A program made the position numbers and the translations under genes. A DNA stretch of 34,050 nucleotides from Burkholderiaceae bacterium. Lineage in GTDB: Bacteria > Pseudomonadota > Gammaproteobacteria > Burkholderiales > Burkholderiaceae_E. The stretch lies in assembly GCA_024711155.1 (NCBI GenBank), contig JANJTK010000183.1:1-34050 (forward strand), written 5' to 3'. Under the pieces are notes generated by a model, which saw nothing but the letters and a program-made list of their open reading frames with translations, was not told where the DNA came from and ran no database searches. How positions within the stretch are numbered: position 1 is the stretch's first letter; the number at the start of each line of letters is the position of its first letter. Of the stretch, positions 1 to 9,166 are shown one piece after another.

Positions 1-543
1 CTGTTCGGCGACATGACGGTCGAGGAGAACCTGATCGTCGGCGCGCACTGCCTGCCGGGCGGGCGCCGCGCGGCGGCGCGCGAGCTCGCGCGGCAATACG
101 AGCTGTTTCCCATCCTGAGCGAGCGACGCCGGCAGCGCGCACAGTCGCTGAGCGGCGGCGAGCAGCAGATGCTCGCGATCGCACGTGCCCGGATGGCGTG
201 CCCGAAGATGTTGATGCTCGACGAGCCTTCGCTCGGGCTGGCGCCGATCATGGTCGAGCGCATCATGACGCTCATCTGCGACTTGCGCGCGCGCGGCACG
301 ACGATCCTGCTCGTGGAGCAGAACGCGCGTGCAGCGCTCGGCATCGCCGACCGCGCCTACGTGCTGGAGACCGGACGCATCGTTGCGACCGGCGCGGCCG
401 CGGTGCTAACCCAGGACCCGAACATCGCCGACGCCTACCTCGGCGGGGCCGACGGATCGCTGGAGGAGAGGATCCGCGAGCGCGCGCGAAGCATGGAGCC
501 TGCGCATGCTCGCGCCGAAAGAGCGCCCGTTGCCGGGAAGTGA
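1..543 (+). CDS. livF: Branched-chain amino acid-type ABC transporter ATP-binding protein LivF (5' truncated by window edge)
   Basis: Frame open from base 1 (LFGDMTVEENL...); LSGGEQQMLAIARA signature, LMLDEPSLGLAP Walker B, TILLVEQNA, LivF-like C-terminus. Confidence 0.93.
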   Translation: MFGDMTVEENLIVGAHCLPGGRRAAARELARQYELFPILSERRRQRAQSLSGGEQQMLAIARARMACPKMLMLDEPSLGLAPIMVERIMTLICDLRARGTTILLVEQNARAALGIADRAYVLETGRIVATGAAAVLTQDPNIADAYLGGADGSLEERIRERARSMEPAHARAERAPVAGK

Positions 544-644
544 CGGCGCCGCCCCGTCGCGCGCAGTCCGGTCGTGAATCGGCTGCCTGGCCGCCGCCGC
601 GCGGCAAGGTGGGCACCGGGTTCGTTCGTCAAGCGATCACCGGA

Positions 645-1403
645 TCAACCGTTGGGCCGCAGCGCAGCCATGCGCTCGGTGATCTCGCTTGCGGCGGTGC
701 GCAACGTTCGCGCGAGCGCCGTTTCTCCGATCGCCTTGATGGCGTCCAGTGCTCCGACGAGCGCCAGAGCGGCGACAGCGTCGCCGTCGGAGTCGAGGAT
801 CGGGACGCCCACGGCGCCGACGCCCGGATCGACCTCGCCGAGCGACAGATAGGCGCGACGCTTGCGTATCTCCGCCATGCGCGCGCGAAACGCCGCCCAG
901 GTTGCGCCGAGTCCCGCCGCTTCGATGTCGGCCCTGCGTGATCCGTAGATCCGCATCAGCTTGGCCCGTGGCTGGTAGGCCAGCAGCACCATGGGGCCGG
1001 CGCCCCGGAACAGCGGCCGGGGTCGTCCGCGTCCGTAGCGCAGGATCGGCGATCCGCCGGCATCGACGCGGTGGACGTCGACCACCCGGAAGCCGCCGTA
1101 CATGGCCGTCAAGACGGCATGGAGATGGGTCTGCCTCGCCAGAGCATCCATCACGGGCAGGCTGGCGAGCAGGACCGGGTCGCTTTCGCGCAGGCGATAG
1201 TCGAGTTCGACGATGCGGGCGCCGAGCGCATCGCGCCCGGCGCCCGCCTTCTGCAGGAAGCCCGCATCGACGAGTTCCTTCACGTACCGGTATCCGGTGG
1301 CCCGGCTGTAGCCGAGGGACTCGATGATTGCGTCGGTATGCCAGTTGGGGTGCTCTGCAGTGAACAGGTCGAGGATCGCAAGCACTCGGGACGAGCTGGT
1401 CAT
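645..1403 (-). CDS. IclR family transcriptional regulator (IclR1)
   Basis: N-terminal wHTH (SSSRVLAILDLFTAEHPNWHTDAIIESLGYSRATGYRYVKELVDAGFL) followed by IclR-type effector domain. Confidence 0.9.
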   Translation of the reverse strand: MTSSSRVLAILDLFTAEHPNWHTDAIIESLGYSRATGYRYVKELVDAGFLQKAGAGRDALGARIVELDYRLRESDPVLLASLPVMDALARQTHLHAVLTAMYGGFRVVDVHRVDAGGSPILRYGRGRPRPLFRGAGPMVLLAYQPRAKLMRIYGSRRADIEAAGLGATWAAFRARMAEIRKRRAYLSLGEVDPGVGAVGVPILDSDGDAVAALALVGALDAIKAIGETALARTLRTAASEITERMAALRPNG

Positions 1404-1473
1404 GTCTTCCGGATCCGTGTGTCAGAGGGGGGTTTGCACGCGCACGATTCGTGGCGATGCGCATTGTTACCCA

Positions 1474-1503
1474 TTGACGCCGCCGAAGGGCTGGGAATAG
1501 AAT
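1474..1503 (+). promoter_or_regulatory. Possible sigma70-like promoter for the TRAP operon (TTGACG-N18-TAGAAT)
   Basis: Boxes read by eye in the 420-bp IclR1/dctP divergent intergenic region; about 320 bp upstream of dctP start. Confidence 0.3.
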
Positions 1504-1823
1504 CGCATAAGCTGAGATTTTTCGACACCCTCCCGCCGCGCCCTCGATTGACTTTCCGGTGAATCGCCAAAGGGGATCGTAGTGCGTTTCCTTATCGCGC
1601 CCTGGTTGCTCGCGCGGGCGTTGCGCCACTGCTCGAGACGCCCGCCCGTCCGCGATCTCGACGTCCGGCACGACTTCCGAACGCTGAGTCCGGCCGAGAA
1701 CGGAACCTCGGGTCGCCAACGGTCGGCACAAGACCGCCGGGTCCTGCGGTTCGCAAACGTTCCCGGCGCGCTCCCGATTTCTCGCCAGACACTCTGCCAT
1801 CCCTGCTAGAGGAGGAATCCACC

Positions 1824-2831
1824 ATGCTCAGACGCATCCTGCGCGTGATTGTCCCGGCCCTGGCGCTCGCCTCGTTTGCTGCGGCGGCCGAACCGGTCAA
1901 GCTGAAGTTCGCCATCTTCACTCCGGACAAGGAGATGACGTTCGTCACCACCTTCAAGTCGTTTGCCGATGCGGTCAACCGCGACGCGCAGGGCGCAATC
2001 CAGGTCGAGCTTTACCCGAACGGTGCGCTCGGGCGCAACCCGATGGCGCAGGCGCAGATGGTGCTCGACGGCGTCGCCGACATCGCCTGGGTGGTCGCCT
2101 CGTACACCCCGGGCCGCTTCCAGGAAAACGAAGTCCTCGAACTGCCCGGCTTGTTCCGTGACCTGCGGGAGGCCACGCTCGTCTACACCCGGCTGGTGGC
2201 GAGCGGCGCGCTGAAGGGCTACGAAGACTTCTACCCGGTGGGCACGTTCGGCACCGCGCCATACAGCGTTCACATGCGACAGCCAATCTCGTCCATCGCC
2301 GACCTCAAGGGCAAGAAGGTGCGCACTTCCGGCGCGACCGACGCCGCCTCCCTGAAGTCGCTCGGCGCGGTGCCCATCGGCATGCCGATCACCGAGGTCG
2401 CCGAGGCGGTCAGCCGTGGCACCATCGACGGTTCCACCGCTCATCCGTCGGTGCTGTTCGACTTCGGCCTGGTGCGCGTGACCAACCATCACTATCTCAC
2501 GCGCCTCGGGATCGTGCCGGTCGCGATCCTGATGAATCGCAAGAAGTACGATGCGCTGCCGCAGGCCGGCAAGGACGCGATCGCGCGCCACAGCGGGGAG
2601 GTGAGCGGGAAGAACTTCATCGAGGGCATCACCCGCTACAACGAATCGCTGGTGAAGAAGCTGCAGGAGATGCCCAACCACACCGTGGTTGTCCCGTCGC
2701 AGGCCGAGAACGAGGCGACGCAGAAGGTGCTGAACGGCGTGATCGACGAATGGGCTGCGAAGAGCCCACGCAACCGCGAGCTGCTCGAGACGGTGCGGCG
2801 CGAGATCGCGAAAGTCCGTTCGGGCGGCTAG
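1824..2831 (+). CDS. dctP: TRAP transporter substrate-binding protein, DctP family
   Basis: Signal peptide (MLRRILRVIVPALALASFAAAA), DctP-type fold sequence (VELYPNGALGRNPMAQAQMVLDGVADIAWV), AGGAGG ribosome binding site, followed by DctQ and DctM. Confidence 0.93.
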   Translation: MLRRILRVIVPALALASFAAAAEPVKLKFAIFTPDKEMTFVTTFKSFADAVNRDAQGAIQVELYPNGALGRNPMAQAQMVLDGVADIAWVVASYTPGRFQENEVLELPGLFRDLREATLVYTRLVASGALKGYEDFYPVGTFGTAPYSVHMRQPISSIADLKGKKVRTSGATDAASLKSLGAVPIGMPITEVAEAVSRGTIDGSTAHPSVLFDFGLVRVTNHHYLTRLGIVPVAILMNRKKYDALPQAGKDAIARHSGEVSGKNFIEGITRYNESLVKKLQEMPNHTVVVPSQAENEATQKVLNGVIDEWAAKSPRNRELLETVRREIAKVRSGG

Positions 2832-2840
2832 CCTCGAGCC

Positions 2841-3359
2841 ATGGCGGATCTGCTCGAGCGTGCCGGGCTCGCGGCAACCCGCGCGCTGTCGGTTTTCGGA
2901 CTGATGGCTCTGCTTGCGCTGGCGCTGATGACCCTGGCCGACGGCACGCTGCGCTGGCTGGTCAACCGGCCCATCACCGGCGTGCGCGACGTCGGCGCGC
3001 TGGTCATCGCGCTGGTCGTGTCGTGTTGCCTGCCGGTCAGTCTGATGGAGCGTTCGAACATCACGATCCGCGTGCTGCCCTCGCTGCTTGGCGAGCGAGC
3101 GGGCGTGCTGTTCGACGCGCTCGCCGCGTGCGCGGTGGCCGCCGTGATGGTGCTTCTGTCGTGGCAGTTCACCACCTACGCCGGCAACATCGCGCGTGCC
3201 GGCGAGACCACATGGATCCTCAAGATACCCACGGCGCCGTTCTGGTACGGAGTGGCGGCGCTGCTGTGGTGCGCGGTCGTCCTGCAGGGAATCGTGGTGG
3301 TGCTCGAGTTCGCACGCCTGTTCGGCCGCGTCAGCCGGCGCGCCCCGTCGGGCCACTAG
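2841..3359 (+). CDS. dctQ: TRAP transporter small permease, DctQ family
   Basis: Four hydrophobic segments, characteristic RNITIRVLPSLLGER-like motif (SNITIRVLPSLLGERAG), adjacency to DctP. Confidence 0.88.
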   Translation: MADLLERAGLAATRALSVFGLMALLALALMTLADGTLRWLVNRPITGVRDVGALVIALVVSCCLPVSLMERSNITIRVLPSLLGERAGVLFDALAACAVAAVMVLLSWQFTTYAGNIARAGETTWILKIPTAPFWYGVAALLWCAVVLQGIVVVLEFARLFGRVSRRAPSGH

Positions 3360-3624
3360 CGGCCCGAAGGGTAATGGCTCGACGCGACGATCACTTCCGC
3401 CGAGGTCTGAACGGGCGATCCGGTGCGCCTGGTCAGGGGGTAGATCATGCCCCCGCTGATCGGGCACCGGCGGGCGCTACGCCGTACGCTCGATTGAATG
3501 CAGGACACCTGTGCTGGCGCAACCCCTGACGATCGTCCGCTCGCGCGCTGGAGGACAAGTGCCGAAGCCACCCGATCGCTCCTGCACTGCAGGCAACCCG
3601 ACGCACCCCCAGAGGCGCTAGATC

Positions 3625-4932
3625 ATGGATCCGCTCGCGATCGGCGCGCTCGGGCTCGCGGCGCTCTTCACGCTCATCTTTCTGCAGGTGCCGATCGGCT
3701 TCGCGATGATCATCGTGGGCCTGGTCGGCTACGCGATGCTGGCCGGATGGGCTCCGGCGCTCAGCATGCTCGCCTCGGAGCCGTCGGCGCTGCTCACCAG
3801 CCTGGACCTCGCCGCGGTACCGCTCTTCCTGCTCATGGGTACTTTCGCCACCGCCGCGGGCTTCTCGGCCGACATCTACGCCGCAGTTGCCGCTTTGCTC
3901 GGGCATCGTCGCGGCGGCCTCGCGTATGCCACGATCGGCGGCTCCGCCGCCTTCGGCGCAGTGTGCGGGTCCTCGACTGCCACCGCCGCGACATTCGCCA
4001 AGGCCGCGCTGCCGGAGATGTTGAAGCGCAACTATGCCAGCGGGTTCTCGCTCGGCACGATCGCCGCGGGCGGTACCCTGAAGTCGCTCATTCCGCCGTC
4101 GATCGTGATGATCCTGTATTGCATCGTCGCCAAGGCCTTCATCTTCGATCTGTTCGTCGCCGCGATCGTTCCCGCCATTCTGGCGATCTTTCTCAACCTG
4201 CTCGCGATCGCCGTGGTCGTGCGACTGAACCCGTCGCTCGCACCGGCGAGCGCTCAGCGCGCCAGCCGCGCCGAGCGCGCCGCAGCGCTCAAGCGCGCCT
4301 GGCCCGTCCTGCTGCTGATGGCTTCGGTGTTCGGCGGCCTCTACAGTGGCGTCTTCACTGTCAGCGAGGCGGCGTCGGTAGCCGCCGTGCTGTCGCTCGT
4401 CTTCGGGCTCGCGCGCCGGCGTTTCACCTGGTCGGCGGTCTGGATCGGCCTGCGCGAGACGGCGAGCGCCACCGCAATGCTCTACGTCATCATCATCGGC
4501 GCGACCGTGTTCACCTACTTCGTCACGCTGGCGCGCGTGCCGGAGGCGCTGATCGAGGCGATCGGAAGACTCGACGTCGCGCCGCTCGTGATCATCTTCT
4601 CGCTGCTTCTCGCCTATCTCGTGCTGGGAGCAGTGTTCGACGAGATCTCGGCGATGCTGATCACGCTGCCGTTCGTGCTGCCGATCATCGAGCGGCTCGG
4701 CTACGACGTCGTGTGGTGGGGGATCATCAACGTCGTCATCATCGAACTCGGCATGATTGTGCCGCCGATCGGCATCATCGTATTCCTGCTGCACGGCCTG
4801 GCGCCCCACGTTTCTCTCGTGAGCATCTACCGCGGCGTCACGCCGTTCATCTTCGCCGACCTCGTCCTGCTGCTGGTTCTGACGCTGTTTCCCGGGATTT
4901 CTCTCTGGTTGCTCGCGGCGTTCGGCCGGTGA
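3625..4932 (+). CDS. dctM: TRAP transporter large permease, DctM family
   Basis: Long polytopic membrane protein with DctM motifs (GSSTATAATFAKAALPEM, IPPSIVMILY, LGAVFDEISAMLITLPFVLPI, ELGMIVPPIGI). Confidence 0.93.
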   Translation: MDPLAIGALGLAALFTLIFLQVPIGFAMIIVGLVGYAMLAGWAPALSMLASEPSALLTSLDLAAVPLFLLMGTFATAAGFSADIYAAVAALLGHRRGGLAYATIGGSAAFGAVCGSSTATAATFAKAALPEMLKRNYASGFSLGTIAAGGTLKSLIPPSIVMILYCIVAKAFIFDLFVAAIVPAILAIFLNLLAIAVVVRLNPSLAPASAQRASRAERAAALKRAWPVLLLMASVFGGLYSGVFTVSEAASVAAVLSLVFGLARRRFTWSAVWIGLRETASATAMLYVIIIGATVFTYFVTLARVPEALIEAIGRLDVAPLVIIFSLLLAYLVLGAVFDEISAMLITLPFVLPIIERLGYDVVWWGIINVVIIELGMIVPPIGIIVFLLHGLAPHVSLVSIYRGVTPFIFADLVLLLVLTLFPGISLWLLAAFGR

Positions 4933-5001
4933 TCCGTGGCTGAACCGCCGGGGCAGCGCGGTGGGGATCGGACCGGGGAGGGAACCGGGCAAATCCCGGG
5001 G

Positions 5002-5030
5002 TTGACACCGACTAGGCCTGGGAGCAGGAT
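5002..5030 (+). promoter_or_regulatory. Possible promoter (TTGACA-N17-CAGGAT) for the corrinoid-fragment/URO-D unit
   Basis: Perfect -35 consensus; weak -10; 35-70 bp upstream of GTG start at 5065. Confidence 0.3.
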
Positions 5031-5064
5031 TTATCGCGCATGGTAAGAATTTCGGAGACAAGGC

Positions 5065-5220
5065 GTGACCGACCACGAGGCCGGACTGAGGGCGAAGACC
5101 CGCATCATGATCGGCGGCGGTCAGGTGGACGAGACGGTGAGCGCCTATACCTGGGCCGACGGGCGCGGCAGCAGCGCCATGGCGGCGGTGTCGCTCTGCC
5201 AGCAGCGGGTCGCGCAATGA
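5065..5220 (+). CDS. 51-aa truncated cobalamin (corrinoid)-binding domain fragment, C-terminal part only
   Basis: GTG start with GGAG ribosome binding site 7 nt upstream; translation (M)TDHEAGLRAKTRIMIGGGQVDETVSAYTWADGRGSSAMAAVSLCQQRVAQ matches the C-terminal end of B12-binding corrinoid proteins (xIMIGGGxVxxxxxxxxxADxxxxxAxxAVxL). Stop overlaps the URO-D start (ATGA). Not in the supplied ORF list. Confidence 0.6.
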   Translation: MTDHEAGLRAKTRIMIGGGQVDETVSAYTWADGRGSSAMAAVSLCQQRVAQ

Positions 5221-6482
5221 ATGCGTCCACGCAACCGGCGCCGACCGGGGGCGCGGCGCGCCACGCCGAGCGCCTGAAGCGCGTCATGGACGCGGTCGAG
5301 TTGCGCCAGCCCGACCGCGTGCCGACGGCGTTCTTCAGCACGTTCTGGACCGCGCGGTACGGCGGCATCAGCTGCCGGCAGGCGATGTACGACTACGATC
5401 GCGTGACGCAGCTCGTGAAGCAGGCGGTCCTCGAACTCGAGCCCGACCTGTTCGCGCTGCCGCATCAGCTGAGCCTGCTCGGGCCGGTGATGGACCTGCT
5501 CGATTTCCGCCAGTTGCAGTGGCCGGGGCACGGCACCGACGAGAACACGGGCTACCAGTACCTCGACAAGGAGTACATGAAGGCCGAAGAGTACGAGGAC
5601 TACCTGCTCGATCCGACCGGGTTCTTCCTGTCGAAGTACCTGCCGCGCGTGGGCGGGGCGTTCGAGGGGCTCGCCGAGCTGTCGAACGTACCGGCGCTCT
5701 ACTACATCCGGCTGCTGATCGGTGTGCGCGCCTTCGCCAACCCGAAGTTCGTGCGCTCGATCGAGGCGCTGCAGAGGGCCGGCCAGGAGGCGCAGCGCTT
5801 GATGGGCCACTCGATCAGCTTCGCCAGCGAGATGGCCGAGCTGGGTTTTCCGCTGGCGCACGGCGTGGGCTCGATCGCGCCCTTCGATTTCTTCGGTGAC
5901 TACATGCGCGGCTCGAAGGGCATCATGCTCGACATGTACCGCCGCAAGGACCAGCTGCTGGCCGCTCTGGAACGGGCGCTGCACTTCATCCGGAACGCGA
6001 CCGTCCAGGGTGCGAAGGCCGGGCCGAGCCGCTTCGTGTTCATCCCCGTCCACTGGGGACCGGACGCCTTCATGTCGCAGGCGCAGTTCAAGACCTTCTA
6101 CTGGCCGACGCTGCGCAAGCTCATGATGACTCTGATCGAGCACGACCTGATTCCGGTGCCCCTCTGGGAGAGCGACTGCAGCTCCCGGCTCGAGACGATT
6201 GGCGACATCCCGCCCGGCAAGGCCATCTACTGGTTCGAGCGCACCGACCTGGTCCGCGCGAAGGAAGTGCTCGGCGACGTGGTCTGTCTGCGAGGCAACG
6301 TGCCGACTTCGCTCATGGTCGCGGGGACGCCTGCGGACGTCGACGCTTACTGTCGCAATCTGATCGAAAAGGTCGGCAAGGGCGGTGGACTGATCCTCGA
6401 CGCGGCGTGCGGCATTCCGGACGAGGCGCCCCTCGAGAACGTGCGGGCGATGTTCCAGGCAGCCCGCACCTACACGCCCTGA
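5217..6482 (+). CDS. Uroporphyrinogen decarboxylase (URO-D) family protein / MtaA-like corrinoid methyltransferase
   Basis: URO-D fold sequence (RLKRVMDAVELRQPDRVPTAFF..., FIPVHWGPDAFMSQAQFKTFYWPTLRKLM, CLRGNVPTSLMVAGTPADVDAYCRNLIEKVGKGGGLILDAACGIPDEAPLENVRAM). Confidence 0.85.
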   Translation: MNASTQPAPTGGAARHAERLKRVMDAVELRQPDRVPTAFFSTFWTARYGGISCRQAMYDYDRVTQLVKQAVLELEPDLFALPHQLSLLGPVMDLLDFRQLQWPGHGTDENTGYQYLDKEYMKAEEYEDYLLDPTGFFLSKYLPRVGGAFEGLAELSNVPALYYIRLLIGVRAFANPKFVRSIEALQRAGQEAQRLMGHSISFASEMAELGFPLAHGVGSIAPFDFFGDYMRGSKGIMLDMYRRKDQLLAALERALHFIRNATVQGAKAGPSRFVFIPVHWGPDAFMSQAQFKTFYWPTLRKLMMTLIEHDLIPVPLWESDCSSRLETIGDIPPGKAIYWFERTDLVRAKEVLGDVVCLRGNVPTSLMVAGTPADVDAYCRNLIEKVGKGGGLILDAACGIPDEAPLENVRAMFQAARTYTP

Positions 6483-7351
6483 GCCGTCGCCCTTGCGTTG
6501 CGGCGCGAGCGCCGCACCATTGCGGTAGCGCCCTCGGCGGCAGTGTTCGGCGCCCCGGCCAGGCGGCCGAGTTCCATCCGCATCCGGTCGGCCCCGCGAG
6601 CGAGAATGCCGACGAGGAACTCCCGACGAGGTGCATCGAGCTTGCTCTCGGGGATGACGAATGCAAGGCTTGCGAGGACCTCGCCGTCGGGATTGAATAC
6701 CGGCACCGCGAGCCCGATCAGGCCGGCGACCAGTTCGCCGCGCGATTCGGCGTAACCGGCGCGACGGATGGCGCGCAAGTGTTCCTTGAATGCCTCCCAG
6801 TCCCTGCCCAGCCCGACGCTGCGGATCTCCGCGTGAAACGCCTGGTAGAGCCGGCGCAGACGCGCTGCCGGCAGGCCGGCGAGGATCGCCTTGGCGCTCG
6901 CGCTGCGGAACAGCGGTAGTGCTCGGCCGCGGTCGTGGCCGAGCTCCGCGGGGACATCGCTGGCACGCTGCAGGTGGATGCACATCACGCTGTCGCGCAG
7001 CAGGCTGCAGAGGATGATCGTGTGGCCGGAGGTGACGAAGAGGTCCGCAGCCAGCGGCTGTCCGATTCTCAGGAGCGGATCGGACGCGCGGATCTGGCGA
7101 TCGATCTCGATGAAGCGCGGCCCGAGCGCGTACAGGCTGGCGCTCAGCTTGACGAGGAGTCCGGCTTTGCAGAGCTCGCGCACGTATCTGTACAGCGTAG
7201 CGCGCTTGTAGCCGGTGGCGGCAATCAGGCTGTCGATCGTGCGGGCAGGCTCACGCTCGGTGAACAGATCCACCAGCCCCAGCATGCGGCTGAAGCTGCT
7301 GCTCGCGCGCACCGCCGGCTGTGGCCGGCGGTGCGCGCGAGAGTCGGTCAA
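6470..7351 (-). CDS. IclR family transcriptional regulator (IclR2), probable TTG start overlapping the upstream stop codon
   Basis: wHTH (SSSFSRMLGLVDLFTEREPARTIDSLIAATGYKRATLYRYVRELCKAGLL) and IclR effector domain; similar in layout to IclR1. TTG start inferred from the TTGA overlap. Confidence 0.85.
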   Translation of the reverse strand: MTDSRAHRRPQPAVRASSSFSRMLGLVDLFTEREPARTIDSLIAATGYKRATLYRYVRELCKAGLLVKLSASLYALGPRFIEIDRQIRASDPLLRIGQPLAADLFVTSGHTIILCSLLRDSVMCIHLQRASDVPAELGHDRGRALPLFRSASAKAILAGLPAARLRRLYQAFHAEIRSVGLGRDWEAFKEHLRAIRRAGYAESRGELVAGLIGLAVPVFNPDGEVLASLAFVIPESKLDAPRREFLVGILARGADRMRMELGRLAGAPNTAAEGATAMVRRSRRNARATAQGV

Positions 7352-8958
7352 AACGACACTGTCCTTCTTGGATCGAACGCTGGCCACCACTTGGCGATTC
7401 CGAGATCCGTTGCGATGGCATTGGCCGCGTTGTAGCCGCAGGCGGCGATCGCGTGGCCGCCCGGATGCGTCGAGGCGCCACACAAGTAGAGCCCGTCGAT
7501 GAACGTGCGGTACTGCGACATGCCGGGCCAGGGCCGATTGTAGCCGAGTTGCTCGGGGCAGATTTTCCCCTGGCAGATGTCGCCGCTGACCATGTCGGGC
7601 AGGTACTCCTCGATGTCCTTCGGCGTGTGGATGAACCGGCCGAGGATCTTGTCGCGTGTCATGTTGGGCGCGTAGGTCCGCAACAGATCGAGCATGCGCT
7701 CGGCAGTTTCCCGCCCCACCTCGGGCCATGCGGCGGCGCCGCCCTCGGCGAGGTCGAACGGCGCGGTCAGGCCGAGGTACGCGACGTGCCCACCCGCAGG
7801 CGCCTGGGTCGGGTCGTGCGTGGAGATGATGCCGGCGCTCATTCCGGCGATTTCGGGCACCTGTCCGGCGCGCGCCTGCGCACCCATGCGCACCAGGTCG
7901 CCCGCGGATTCGAACCCGATCGTGTACATCAACGCCTCGTTGACTGCGGGCTCGAGCCGCGAGACGCCGAACACTGGCCGCTCGCTCAGCGCAAGGTGCA
8001 CGCGAAACAGCGAGGTCTCGCTGAACTTGTAGTTCGCCAGGCGCTCGCGCACCTCCACCGGGAGCTTGTCCTCGCCCAGCATGAACATGAACGTATGTAT
8101 CGGGTCGATCGAGCTGGCAACGAATCGTTCCGCTCGCAGTTCCCGGCCATCCCTCAGCGCGACGCCGCGTGCGGAGCCGCGCTCGACCAGGATGCGCTCG
8201 ACCGGCACGCCGGTATGAATCACGCCGCCGTTCTCGCGCACGATGCGCTCTAGCGCCTCGGACAGCCGCCGCGTACCGCCGCGCACGATCCCCGTGCGGC
8301 CCGCGAACCAGTTGACGATGGTCGCGAAGACCAGCGCCGGCATGCCCCGCGTGGTGACGTCGTACTCGGCCGAGACTGCGCCGCGGATGATCGACTGTCG
8401 GCAGTATTCGGACTCGAACAGTTCGTTGGTGTACTCGAGCGGACTCCGATTGAGCACGACGTCGAGGTACTCGGCCCCGCCGGGCTTGCGCCGGATCTCG
8501 TCGTGCCACTCCTGCGGCGGCCGCGGCGCCGAGAACATCTCGGGCATCACGAAGTCGACGTACCACTGTTGCCACTTCGGGCCGACGCGGCTGAAGGTGT
8601 CGGCGTCGCGCGGCGAGATGCGACGCAGCGACTCGCAGGTACGTGCGATGTCCTGGTAAAAGAGAAAGTAGCTGTCGTGCCGAACGAAGGCTTTCTTCGG
8701 ATTCGGGAACACGTACGACACGCCGTAACGGTCCAGCTCGAGGTCGCTGTGGACCGGGCTGTCGTGGACCTTGGTGTAGAGGGCGTGGATGTTGTGCCTG
8801 AACCCCGGAACCGAGAGTTCGTCGGTGCAGAAGCTGCCGCCGGCAACCGGTCGCCCCTCGACCACCGCGATGCGCAGGCCCGCCCTGGCGAGGTAGGCGG
8901 CGGTGATCAGGCCGTTTTGCCCAGCGCCGATGATGATGCCGTCGTAGCTCTCGTCCAT
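7348..8958 (-). CDS. Phytoene dehydrogenase-like NAD(P)/FAD-dependent oxidoreductase
   Basis: N-terminal dinucleotide fold DGIIIGAGQNGLITAAYLARAGLRIAVVEGRPVAGG; C-terminal LYLCGASTHPGGHAIAACGYNAANAI motif; GGGAGGAGCC ribosome binding site. Confidence 0.9.
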   Translation of the reverse strand: MDESYDGIIIGAGQNGLITAAYLARAGLRIAVVEGRPVAGGSFCTDELSVPGFRHNIHALYTKVHDSPVHSDLELDRYGVSYVFPNPKKAFVRHDSYFLFYQDIARTCESLRRISPRDADTFSRVGPKWQQWYVDFVMPEMFSAPRPPQEWHDEIRRKPGGAEYLDVVLNRSPLEYTNELFESEYCRQSIIRGAVSAEYDVTTRGMPALVFATIVNWFAGRTGIVRGGTRRLSEALERIVRENGGVIHTGVPVERILVERGSARGVALRDGRELRAERFVASSIDPIHTFMFMLGEDKLPVEVRERLANYKFSETSLFRVHLALSERPVFGVSRLEPAVNEALMYTIGFESAGDLVRMGAQARAGQVPEIAGMSAGIISTHDPTQAPAGGHVAYLGLTAPFDLAEGGAAAWPEVGRETAERMLDLLRTYAPNMTRDKILGRFIHTPKDIEEYLPDMVSGDICQGKICPEQLGYNRPWPGMSQYRTFIDGLYLCGASTHPGGHAIAACGYNAANAIATDLGIAKWWPAFDPRRTVSF

Positions 8959-8992
8959 CGGCTCCTCCCCGAATTCGCGCGCAGCAACGTGA

Positions 8993-9049
8993 ATGACATT
9001 CTATCCGTTCCCGGGTAGATTGCAAAAAATCCAGGATTGCAGGAAAAAC
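8993..9049 (-). promoter_or_regulatory. Conserved promoter/operator element, copy A
   Basis: ATGACATTCTATCCGTTCCCGGGTAGATTGCAAAAAATCCAGGATTGCAGGAAAAAC; near-duplicate of copy B. On the - strand reads TTGCAA-N16-TAGAAT with a perfect AATCC-A-GGATT dyad just upstream of the -35. Confidence 0.65.
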
Positions 9050-9166
9050 ACGTTAGACCGCCCGGACGCACGCGCTTCGGGTAGTCGCCGCGCCTGGGCG
9101 ACGTCGGAGGGGCTTTCCGAAGTCGTTGACGCGTGCCGTTTCCATTGACCCTTCGAGGACCGTCCG

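Noticed and set aside
1582-1809. 75-aa ORF in the dctP leader
   Set aside because: No ribosome binding site or recognisable motif; arginine-rich composition typical of chance ORFs at this GC content.
5040-6482. Long 480-aa start for the URO-D protein
   Set aside because: The extra N-terminal residues are off-frame relative to the better-supported corrinoid fragment ORF (5065-5220), whose stop overlaps the ATG at 5217.
6470-9025. 851-aa - strand ORF as a fusion of oxidoreductase and IclR
   Set aside because: The N-terminal ~550 residues are an off-frame reading of the FAD oxidoreductase gene (7348-8958); only the IclR part is genuine.
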